Below are positions 29,107-36,887 of a stretch of DNA of 64,000 nt, piece after piece (positions within the stretch are counted from its first letter, which is position 1; every line of letters begins with the position of its first letter). A model generated the notes under the pieces. The model ran no database searches, was not told where the DNA came from, and saw only the letters and a program-made list of their open reading frames with translations. The translations under genes were made by a program, and so were the position numbers. Source of the DNA: Phycisphaerales bacterium UBA2218 (GTDB taxonomy: Bacteria; Planctomycetota; Phycisphaerae; Sedimentisphaerales; Anaerobacaceae); NCBI GenBank assembly GCA_002327785.1, contig DCUI01000107.1:63961-127960 (forward strand), given 5' to 3'.

Positions 29107-29154
29107 ATGTGCAAGAACTCCAGCTTTTTCGGGTATTGGTGGCCTGCAGGATAA
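29107..29154 (+). CDS. trpL: trp operon leader peptide
   Basis: 15-codon frame reading MCKNSSFFGYWWPAG then TAA. GAGG at 29097-29100 sits 6 bases before ATG 29107. An in-frame ATG at 29095 would add four residues but is almost at the transcript 5' end. The tandem Trp codons TGG TGG (29137-29142) are preceded by Phe-Phe and Tyr, so all three aromatic residues cluster. Size and layout resemble E. coli TrpL (14 residues, tandem Trp). The stop codon lies in the loop between RNA segments 1 and 2, as in classical attenuators. The peptide is expected to act only through ribosome stalling when charged tRNA-Trp is low. Confidence 0.88.
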   Translation: MCKNSSFFGYWWPAG

Positions 29155-29248
29155 TTCCGGCAGGCGAGCGAAGATTTTGCACTAAGTAGCACCAGAAGCA
29201 ACCAGAGTTTTTGAAGCAGCCTGTCGGAACCGACAGGCTGCTTTTTTT
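29141..29248 (+). promoter_or_regulatory. Ribosome-mediated trp attenuator (segments 1-4)
   Basis: Segment 1 (GCCTGC, 29142-29147, overlapping the second Trp codon) is the exact complement of GCAGGC in segment 2 (29160-29165). Segment 2 (CCGGCAGGC, 29157-29165) can instead pair over 9 positions, one of them G-U, with GCCTGTCGG of segment 3 (29219-29227). Segment 3 otherwise pairs with segment 4 to form the terminator. A ribosome stalled at the Trp codons would hide segment 1, free segment 2 for the 2:3 antiterminator and let trpE be transcribed. With ample Trp the 3:4 terminator forms. The pairings are seen directly; the mechanism is inferred from enterobacterial trp. Confidence 0.87.
29216..29248 (+). 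terminator. Attenuator terminator before trpE
   Basis: GCAGCCTGTCGG (29216-29227) and CCGACAGGCTGC (29230-29241) are perfect inverse complements with a two-base AA centre, followed by seven T (29242-29248). It is the strongest intrinsic terminator seen in the window and lies 57 bases before trpE, inside the leader transcript. Confidence 0.92.
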
Positions 29249-29305
29249 GTGGGTATTCGCGGCTGAACGGGTGTGGCAGGAAGACCTTGAGGTGAGAATT
29301 GGACT

Positions 29306-30901
29306 ATGGAAGACTATCGCCAGATCATCGAGAACGCCGAACCGGGCCAGATCGTCCCGATCGTCAAACGGATCGATGTGGACGATCCGCTCGAGTTCTT
29401 CGCCAAGCTCACCGACTACGGCCGGGCGAAAAACTGTTGTCTGCTGGAGTCCCGCGAGTACCTGGCGGGCACGACGGCGCTGAGCTTTGGCACGGCCCGC
29501 CCCGCCCTGTACATAACAGGGACCGGCGCCGAGTTCACGATCAAGGCCCTCAGCAAACCCGGCCGACGGATGCTCAGCTACCTGGCCACCCACCCGGAAC
29601 GGTTCGCCTTCCGCGAGTCGATTGACTTCGGGGCCGAGGCTATTACGGGTCGGATTCGACGATACGAGGGAACGGTCGACGAACAGACCCGGCTTCGCGC
29701 CACGAACCAGATGGACGTACTGCGGGCGGTCGCATTCGCCTTCCGCCTGGCCAGTAAGCCATTCCGCGTCACCTGCGGCCTGCTCGGGGCCCTCAGCTAC
29801 GACTTCGTCGATCAGTTCGAAAAGCTGCCCCCCAGCGGTCAGGACCTGCTCGGCAATCCCGACTACGAGTTGTACTTCGCCGACAACATTTTCCTGATGG
29901 ACCACGAGAGCAACCAGGGCTACGTCGTCGTCAACTGCATCATCACGAACGGGGACCGCGAGGCCGTGATCGCCGAGGCCCGGAGCTGCTTCGATTACTA
30001 CTTCAACATGGCCCGTTTCGATCCGCCCAAGGGGCGCAAGCACAGCTCCCTGCTGCCGGCGGCCTCGACCGATACGGTCCAGCATGAATACGAGGACATG
30101 GTCGAGCAGGCCAAGCGGCACATCCTCGACGGCGACATTTTCCAGGTGGTCTTGAGCCGCACGCTGGCGGAGCCCTGCCCCGATGAGCCACTCGACGTGT
30201 ACAAACGATTGCGGGAGCTGAACCCCTCGCCCTACATGTTCTACCTGAATACGCCGAACACGATCCTGATGGGCTCCAGTCCCGAACTGAACCTGCGGGT
30301 CAGCGGGACGGGGCCGCGACAGGTCGAGATCCGCCCCATCGCCGGCACGAAGCCCCGAGGCCGCATCGACGGCCGGATCGACACCGATACCGACTTTCGC
30401 TACGAGGCCGAGCTCAAGCTCGACCGCAAAGAACTGGCCGAGCACATGATGCTCGTGGACCTGGCCCGCAACGACATCGCCCGCGTGGCCGACCCCGGCA
30501 GCCGAGTCGTCAACGAGCTGCTCACGGTGGAGAAGTACGAATCGGTTCAGCACTTAGTGAGCAACGTCAAAGGAACCTTGCGGCCCGATCTCGATGCCTT
30601 GAGCGCGTATCTGGCGACGATGAACATGGGCACGCTCACGGGGGCCCCGAAAATTGAGGCGATGAAGATCATCCGGCAACTCGAAAAGAACAAGCGCGGC
30701 TACTACGGCGGAGCCGTGATGTACCTGACCGTGGACGGCCAGTTCGACAGTTGCATCACGATCCGCAGCCTCCAGGTCCGCGACCGAACGGCCTACATCC
30801 GCGTCGGCGCCGGCATCGTGCATGACAGCGTCCCGAAGACCGAATTCGAAGAGACTGAGCACAAGGCAAGGTCCTGCCTCAGGGCGATCCGAGGTGAGTG
30901 A
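29306..30901 (+). CDS. trpE: Anthranilate synthase component I
   Basis: 531 residues. Makes anthranilate from chorismate with ammonia delivered by TrpG. The N-terminal domain holds CLLES at about 45-49, the LLES motif whose Ser is part of the Trp feedback site in known enzymes, so feedback inhibition is probably retained. The chorismate-binding domain shows GDIFQVVLSRTL, RPIAGTKPRGR, ELKLDRKELAEHMMLVDLARND, MGTLTGAPKIEAMKII and YYGGAVMYL. It is the first structural gene after the attenuator. A 245-base gap with a repeat element separates it from trpG. Confidence 0.96.
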   Translation: MEDYRQIIENAEPGQIVPIVKRIDVDDPLEFFAKLTDYGRAKNCCLLESREYLAGTTALSFGTARPALYITGTGAEFTIKALSKPGRRMLSYLATHPERFAFRESIDFGAEAITGRIRRYEGTVDEQTRLRATNQMDVLRAVAFAFRLASKPFRVTCGLLGALSYDFVDQFEKLPPSGQDLLGNPDYELYFADNIFLMDHESNQGYVVVNCIITNGDREAVIAEARSCFDYYFNMARFDPPKGRKHSSLLPAASTDTVQHEYEDMVEQAKRHILDGDIFQVVLSRTLAEPCPDEPLDVYKRLRELNPSPYMFYLNTPNTILMGSSPELNLRVSGTGPRQVEIRPIAGTKPRGRIDGRIDTDTDFRYEAELKLDRKELAEHMMLVDLARNDIARVADPGSRVVNELLTVEKYESVQHLVSNVKGTLRPDLDALSAYLATMNMGTLTGAPKIEAMKIIRQLEKNKRGYYGGAVMYLTVDGQFDSCITIRSLQVRDRTAYIRVGAGIVHDSVPKTEFEETEHKARSCLRAIRGE

Positions 30902-30941
30902 TTACATGAATTACGAAGGACTCAAATTGACCGCTCCTCGT

Positions 30942-31049
30942 GTCATGCTGAACGAAGTGAAGCATCCGGCCTGCGAATGGGAAGTCGGCGCCGTACTCGT
31001 GAGCCAAGCCTCGTTCGGTGGCCAGATCCTTCGCTTCGCTCAGGATGAC
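30942..31049. repeat. GTCAT-ended intergenic palindromic element, copy C (inside the trp operon)
   Basis: 108 bases. Left end GTCATGCTGAACGAAGTGAA then GCATCCGGCC; right end GCCAGATCCTTCGCTTCGCT then CAGGATGAC. Ends are near-perfect inverted repeats. Sits between trpE and trpG. Confidence 0.82.
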
Positions 31050-31091
31050 AAAAGGGACTCCTCACCCCAGACAGAGGGCGTCTGCAAAGGG

Positions 31092-31118
31092 TGGATTCCC
31101 GCCTGCGCTGGAATGACA
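31092..31118. repeat. Second repeat-like segment ending GGAATGACA
   Basis: TGGATTCCCGCCTGCGCTGG followed by AATGACA resembles one arm of the dispersed repeat (TGGATTCCCGC...GGGAATGAC) found in many bacterial genomes. No matching second arm is visible, so it may be a remnant. It lies just after repeat copy C and before trpG. Confidence 0.5.
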
Positions 31119-31146
31119 ACGGGGCTGAGGCATGAAAGGGATTCCG

Positions 31147-31758
31147 ATGGAATCAAGCAATAAGAAGGTTCTATTCATTGACAATTTCGACTCGTTCACC
31201 TACAACCTCGTGGACGATTTCGCCAAGCGGAAGTGCCAGACCCGAGTCTATCGGGCAGACACAAGCATCGAGGACCTCAGGGCCGTGGCGGACGAATTCG
31301 ACCCGGACCTGCTCGTGATCTCACCGGGGCCGGGCAATCCGAACACCGCCGGCGTGTCGCTCAAAGCAGTGGACGCCTTCAGGAACAGGCTGCCCATCTT
31401 CGGCGTGTGCCTGGGCCACCAGGTGATCGTGCAGTACTTCGGTGGGGTCGTCAGCCACGCGCCGGAGCCCATGCACGGCAAGCCCTCGCGGATCACCCAC
31501 AACGGCAAGGGCCTCTTCCAGGGCATCGAGAACCCGCTGCAGGCCGGCCGGTACCACAGCCTTGCGGCCAGCAAGCTGCCGGACTGCCTGGAAGTCACCG
31601 GCCAGTTCGAGGGCATCGTCATGGCCGTCGAGCACAAGGAGTTGCCCATCTTCGGCGTGCAGTTCCATCCCGAGAGCATCCTGACGCCCGCGGGCGGCAA
31701 GATCATTCAGAACGTTCTCCAGATCGCGGCGAATCGAAAACAACCAGTAGGGAGCTGA
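31147..31758 (+). CDS. trpG: Anthranilate synthase component II (glutamine amidotransferase)
   Basis: 203 residues. Class-I glutaminase subunit that feeds ammonia to TrpE. LFIDNFDSFTYNLVDDF at the N-terminus, SPGPGNPNTAG, nucleophile Cys in FGVCLGHQVIVQYFGG, and the His-Glu pair in FGVQFHPESILTPAG complete the catalytic triad. ATG 31147 is preferred because AAAGGGA lies a few bases before it; ATG 31132 would add five residues. It could also serve para-aminobenzoate synthesis, since no separate pabA is visible here. It ends 2 bases before trpD. Confidence 0.94.
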   Translation: MESSNKKVLFIDNFDSFTYNLVDDFAKRKCQTRVYRADTSIEDLRAVADEFDPDLLVISPGPGNPNTAGVSLKAVDAFRNRLPIFGVCLGHQVIVQYFGGVVSHAPEPMHGKPSRITHNGKGLFQGIENPLQAGRYHSLAASKLPDCLEVTGQFEGIVMAVEHKELPIFGVQFHPESILTPAGGKIIQNVLQIAANRKQPVGS

Positions 31759-31760
31759 AC

Positions 31761-32780
31761 ATGGCGAACATCGCGCAGTACCTCGAAATCATCCTCAACG
31801 GCAAGGACCTCACCTTCGAGCAGGCAAAAGCCCTTCAGGACACGATCTTCGAAGGCCAGGTGACGGAGGTTCAGATCGCGGCCTTTCTGGCCATGATGCG
31901 GATGAAGCGGGCCACCTCGGGCGAGATCGCCGGCCTGGCGCAGTCGTTGCGGGACCACGCGGTGCGAGTCAAGGTCGATTTCGAAAACCTGATCGACACC
32001 TGCGGCACAGGCGGCGCGGTCGTCAAGACGTTCAACATCTCGACCGCTTCCGCCCTCGTGGCGGCCGGCGCCGGCGCCTACGTCGCCAAGCATGGCAACC
32101 GCGGCATTACAAGCCGGTGCGGCTCGGCGGACGTGCTCGAAGAGCTGGGCGTCAAGATCGATCCCGGCCCGGAGACGGTCGCCCAGTGCATTCGAGAGGC
32201 GCGTATCGGGTTCATGTTCGCGCCGAAGTTCCACCCGGCGATGCGTTTCGTACAGCCGATCCGCAAAAGCCTGGATTTTCGCACCGCGTTCAATATTCTC
32301 GGACCGCTGGCCAATCCGGCGGGCGTCAAAGCCCAGGTCATGGGCGTCTCCGACGCCGAATTGCTCGACCGCATCGTCGAGAGTCTGAAAATGCTGGGGG
32401 CCAAGCGGGCCATGGTCGTCCACGGGCAGGGTATGGATGAGATCAGCCTGCTCGGCAAGACGCGGATCGTCGAGTTGCGGGACGGGAAGATCACATCGTT
32501 CGAGTTGAACCCCGCCGACTACGGGATCGCCAACGCCTCGATTGACGCTCTCGGCAGCGGCGACGCCATCGCGAACGCCGCCGTCATTCGCGAGATCCTG
32601 GCGGGCAAGGAAAGGGGGCCCAGGCGGGACATCGTCGTGCTCAACGCCGCGGCGGCGATCGTCGTCGCCGGCCTGGCGGATGGGTTGGCACGGGCCATCC
32701 CGTTGGCTGAGGCTTCTATTGATGGAGGAAAGGCGTTACATTGTCTGGAGAGGCTGGTCGAGGTTTCCAACCGAACGTAG
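31761..32780 (+). CDS. trpD: Anthranilate phosphoribosyltransferase
   Basis: 339 residues. Joins anthranilate and PRPP. DTCGTGGAVVKTFNISTASA carries the PRPP-binding GTGG loop, then YVAKHGNRGITSRCGSADVLEELG, FAPKFHPAMRFVQPIRKSL, FNILGPLANPAGVKAQVMGV and VVHGQGMDEISLLG are all diagnostic. The ATG at 31761 follows GGAG and comes 2 bases after the trpG stop, so the pair is probably translationally coupled. Confidence 0.96.
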   Translation: MANIAQYLEIILNGKDLTFEQAKALQDTIFEGQVTEVQIAAFLAMMRMKRATSGEIAGLAQSLRDHAVRVKVDFENLIDTCGTGGAVVKTFNISTASALVAAGAGAYVAKHGNRGITSRCGSADVLEELGVKIDPGPETVAQCIREARIGFMFAPKFHPAMRFVQPIRKSLDFRTAFNILGPLANPAGVKAQVMGVSDAELLDRIVESLKMLGAKRAMVVHGQGMDEISLLGKTRIVELRDGKITSFELNPADYGIANASIDALGSGDAIANAAVIREILAGKERGPRRDIVVLNAAAAIVVAGLADGLARAIPLAEASIDGGKALHCLERLVEVSNRT

Positions 32781-32801
32781 CCTCCGAATCGAGCTGAGAA
32801 T

Positions 32802-33425
32802 ATGCTGATAACCAAGGTCAAAATCTGCGGTATTACGAACTATGAGGACGCCGTCGCGGCCATGGACATGGGAGCGGACCTGCTCGGGTTCAACTTCTAC
32901 GCCAAAAGCCCGCGATACATCGCGCCGATGAAGGCCGCGGAGATCATCAAGAAACTCCCCGCCTTCATCGACGTGTCCGGCGTGTTTGTGAACAGCTCGC
33001 TGGATGAGATCCGTGAGATCGCCACTCAATGCCAGTTGGACTGGGTCCAACTGCACGGAGACGAGAACACCGAGTTCTGCCGGTGGCTGTCCTACGACAG
33101 CGTCAAGACGATGAAAGTCGTGCGGGTGAAAGACGTCAGCGACCTCCAGCAGGTGGACAGCTACTTCACGGACGCGGTCCTCCTCGACACCTACAACCCT
33201 CAGCGTTACGGCGGGACGGGCTTGACCTTCGACTGGAACATCATCGGCCACATCGCCAAGCGGGTCTTCCTGGCCGGTGGGATCACCCCGGACAATGCGG
33301 CGGCGGCGGTCTCGCTCGGCGTCTACGGGATCGATGTGTGCAGCGGCGTGGAATCGAAGCCCGGCAAGAAAGACCACAAGAAAATGAAGGCCCTGTTCGA
33401 CAGTATTCGACATTTAAGAGCGTGA
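32802..33425 (+). CDS. trpF: Phosphoribosylanthranilate isomerase
   Basis: 207-residue TIM barrel that performs the Amadori rearrangement of PRA to CdRP. The N-terminal KVKICGITNYEDAVAAMDMGAD has the catalytic Cys, LLDTYNPQRYGGTGLTFDWN holds the catalytic Asp, and VFLAGGITPDNAAAAVSLGVYGIDVCSGVESKPGKKDHKK binds phosphate. It is a single-domain enzyme, not a TrpC-TrpF fusion, so the next step (indole-glycerol-phosphate synthase) must be encoded elsewhere. It starts 21 bases after trpD. Confidence 0.96.
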   Translation: MLITKVKICGITNYEDAVAAMDMGADLLGFNFYAKSPRYIAPMKAAEIIKKLPAFIDVSGVFVNSSLDEIREIATQCQLDWVQLHGDENTEFCRWLSYDSVKTMKVVRVKDVSDLQQVDSYFTDAVLLDTYNPQRYGGTGLTFDWNIIGHIAKRVFLAGGITPDNAAAAVSLGVYGIDVCSGVESKPGKKDHKKMKALFDSIRHLRA

Positions 33426-33427
33426 CC

Positions 33428-33509
33428 TGATTGTTGATTTGTGATTTTTGATTGTTGATTGCCTGTGCGCGGCACTCTCTCTTCAATCAATAATCGACCA
33501 TCAAAAATC
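33428..33509. repeat. AT-rich GATT-type intergenic palindrome, copy 2
   Basis: Left arm TTGTTGATTTGTGATTTTTG then ATTGTTGATTG; right arm CAATCAATAATCGACCATCA then AAAATC. Imperfect inverted repeats built of 7-base GATT-type units, like the pyrH-frr copy at 9435-9491. Lies between trpF and trpB and ends a few bases before the trpB start region. Confidence 0.7.
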
Positions 33510-33520
33510 CATTGCATGGG

Positions 33521-34720
<1,200 letters not shown>

Positions 34721-34781
34721 GTCCCATTTGTCCCCTAGGTCTTATTATTCCCCTCGCTTTGAAGTCCACGGAGCCCAATTG

Positions 34782-35588
34782 ATGAAAACCTACCAAGACG
34801 TGTTTTCCGATCTCAGACGCCAGGGCCGAGCCGCTCTGATCCCCTTCTTCGTGATCGGCGACCCTGACTATGACACCAGCTTGGCCATCGTGAAGGCCGC
34901 GATGGATGGCGGCGCGGATGTGCTCGAACTGGGCATCCCCTTCTCCGACCCGATCGCCGACGGCCCCACGATCCAGAAAGCCGACGTGCGGGCGATGCGC
35001 AGCGGCATGAATACCGCCAAGGCCTGTGAGTTCATCCGCGAAATCAAGAGCCATAAGGATATTCCTATCGGCCTGCTGATGTACTGCAATCTCATCCAGC
35101 AATACGGAGTCGAGAGGTTCTTCAAGGACTTCCATAAGGCGGGAGTCACCAGCGTCCTGGTCGCGGACCTGAGCATCGACGACGCCGACGAGATCGCAGG
35201 ACCGGCCGAAGCTGCCGGCCTCGATACGGTGTTCATGGTCACGCCGAACACCGACCCGGATCGAATGAAACGAATCACCGACAGGACGACGGGATTTGTC
35301 TACACGGTTTCCCTACTGGGGGTTACGGGCAGCCGGGAGACCCTTTCCGGCACGGTGGAGGGGCTGATCCACCGGCTCAAGGGCTTGACGGATGTGCCCA
35401 TTTGCGTCGGGTTCGGCGTCAGCAAGCCCGAGCACGCCCGGGCCATCGCGGATAGTGGCGCCGACGGCGTGATTATCGGGTCCAGGCTTGTGGCCATGAT
35501 CGAAAGCAACCTCGACAGGCCGCAGCAGGCCATTGAGGAGATCACGCACTTTCTGACCGAGGTCAAGAACTCGCTCTCCGTAAGGTGA
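34782..35588 (+). CDS. trpA: Tryptophan synthase alpha chain
   Basis: 268-residue TIM barrel that releases indole from indole-glycerol-phosphate and passes it to TrpB. ALIPFFVIGDPDYDTSLAIV, the catalytic Glu in VLELGIPFSDPIADGPTIQK, DLSIDDADEI (usually DLPxEE, the catalytic Asp), VYTVSLLGVTGSRE and ICVGFGVSKPEHA are present. ATG 34782 gives the standard N-terminus MKTYQDVFSDLR. It lies 61 bases after trpB and is the last trp gene. Confidence 0.96.
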   Translation: MKTYQDVFSDLRRQGRAALIPFFVIGDPDYDTSLAIVKAAMDGGADVLELGIPFSDPIADGPTIQKADVRAMRSGMNTAKACEFIREIKSHKDIPIGLLMYCNLIQQYGVERFFKDFHKAGVTSVLVADLSIDDADEIAGPAEAAGLDTVFMVTPNTDPDRMKRITDRTTGFVYTVSLLGVTGSRETLSGTVEGLIHRLKGLTDVPICVGFGVSKPEHARAIADSGADGVIIGSRLVAMIESNLDRPQQAIEEITHFLTEVKNSLSVR

Positions 35589-35751
35589 GCGCCCCGCACG
35601 AATCACCGAACTTCCTATGGCCTACGAGAGTAAGAATGGGTACACTGACCCGCCAGGCTCCAGGGCACAGTTTCATCTCTACCCGGTTTCGGGCATCCTG
35701 ACCCCGGCGGACCAGAGCAAGACGAACATTCAGTTTTGAGAGGACAACGAA

Positions 35752-36696
35752 ATGAACAGGACTGTCATTTCTCTTGGCATATCATATATGATGCTCGCAC
35801 TGGCCTCGGCAGGGCTTGGTCAGACGCCGGCACAGGAACGGCCCGGGCGACGTCCGAATCCTGCAAATGCAACAGCCGCCGACGCAACAGGGGCAGAACA
35901 AGCCATCACGCAGAGGCAACAGCACCAGAGACTCCAACAGCAGATCGATGAACTGAAAGCCGCCCACCAGGACCTGATCGCCCAGTTGCGGGCCGTCCAT
36001 CAGACGGCGGTCAAAGAAAAAGCCGCTGAGACCGCCGCACAGGTCGAAGCGTTGATCGGCAAGCGGCAGGAGGCATTCCAGAACGCACTGGTAAAACTCG
36101 AACAACAACAACTCCAGTTGCAGCGGGCCGGCCGGGAGCGGCCGCAGCGTACCGGTAACGCCGGACAGCCTCGCGGCAAGCGGGCGCCGGAATTCGAGAT
36201 GAGCAGCTTCGATGGGAGAACCATCAAGTTGTCGGACTACAAGGGCCGCATCGTAGTCCTCGAATGGGTCAATCCCGAATGTCCCTTCTCCCGGTATCAC
36301 TACGAGACCCTCCACACCATGGCGGATTTGGCGACGAAGCACCGGGACAAGAAAGTCGTTTGGCTGGCCGTCAACAGCACGAGCCATACGACGGTTGAAG
36401 CCAACCGGGACTTTGCCAAGAAGCACAAGCTGCCCTATCCGATCCTGGACGACAGGTCCGGCCAGGTCGGCAGGAAATACGGCGCCCGAACGACGCCCCA
36501 CATGTTCATCATCGATACAGACGGCGTGATCGCCTATGAGGGAGCCATCGACAATGCCCCGCTCGGCAAACAGGAGGCGGGCGCCGGCCCGGTCAACCAC
36601 GTGGACAAAGCGCTGACTGAGTTATTGGCGGGCCAGAAGGTAAGCATGCCCAATACGCCGCCCTACGGCTGTACGGTAAAATACGCCCAGCCGTAG
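35752..36696 (+). CDS. Exported redoxin (AhpC/TSA-like) with coiled-coil N-terminal region
   Basis: 314 residues. A signal peptide is followed by a Gln-rich coiled coil (about 45-125, ITQRQQHQRLQQQIDELKAA) and a thioredoxin-fold domain (about 138-290: KRAPEFEMSSFDGRTIKLSD, GRIVVLEWVNPECPFSRYHY). The active site is CPFS, with one cysteine at about 177 instead of CxxC. A second Cys at about 307 (PYGCTVKY, near the end) may be the resolving partner. TTPHMFIIDTDGVIAYEGAI holds the cis-Pro. Probably a periplasmic thiol peroxidase or thiol reductase. GAGAGGA precedes the ATG. Confidence 0.85.
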   Translation: MNRTVISLGISYMMLALASAGLGQTPAQERPGRRPNPANATAADATGAEQAITQRQQHQRLQQQIDELKAAHQDLIAQLRAVHQTAVKEKAAETAAQVEALIGKRQEAFQNALVKLEQQQLQLQRAGRERPQRTGNAGQPRGKRAPEFEMSSFDGRTIKLSDYKGRIVVLEWVNPECPFSRYHYETLHTMADLATKHRDKKVVWLAVNSTSHTTVEANRDFAKKHKLPYPILDDRSGQVGRKYGARTTPHMFIIDTDGVIAYEGAIDNAPLGKQEAGAGPVNHVDKALTELLAGQKVSMPNTPPYGCTVKYAQP

Positions 36697-36741
36697 TCTG
36701 ACACGGGGGGCATGGAACTCCGCATATTGCGATGAGCCCGG

Positions 36742-36798
36742 GGCTCTCTCTTGCCGGCAAGTTTCCACAGAATAGGAACTTGCTGGCGGGAGAGAGCC
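36742..36798. repeat. Long intergenic hairpin upstream of the GH172 gene
   Basis: Arms GGCTCTCTC...GCCGGCAAGTTTCC (36742-36766) and GGAACTTGCTGGC...GAGAGAGCC (36775-36798) are near-perfect inverse complements around an 8-base loop. No T-tract follows on the plus strand, so it is not a simple terminator. It lies 90 bases before the GH172 start and 46 after the redoxin stop. Confidence 0.75.
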
Positions 36799-36887
36799 TT
36801 TGCTATTACAATACTGCCGTCGGCAAGTGCAGTCCCGCTGCGATCGGGCGGGTAGTAACGACTCATGGAATAGGGAGGTAGAGAATA

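Noticed and set aside
31233..31760. Upstream extension of the trpD frame
   Set aside because: It overlaps trpG in another frame. ATG 31761 gives the standard TrpD N-terminus.
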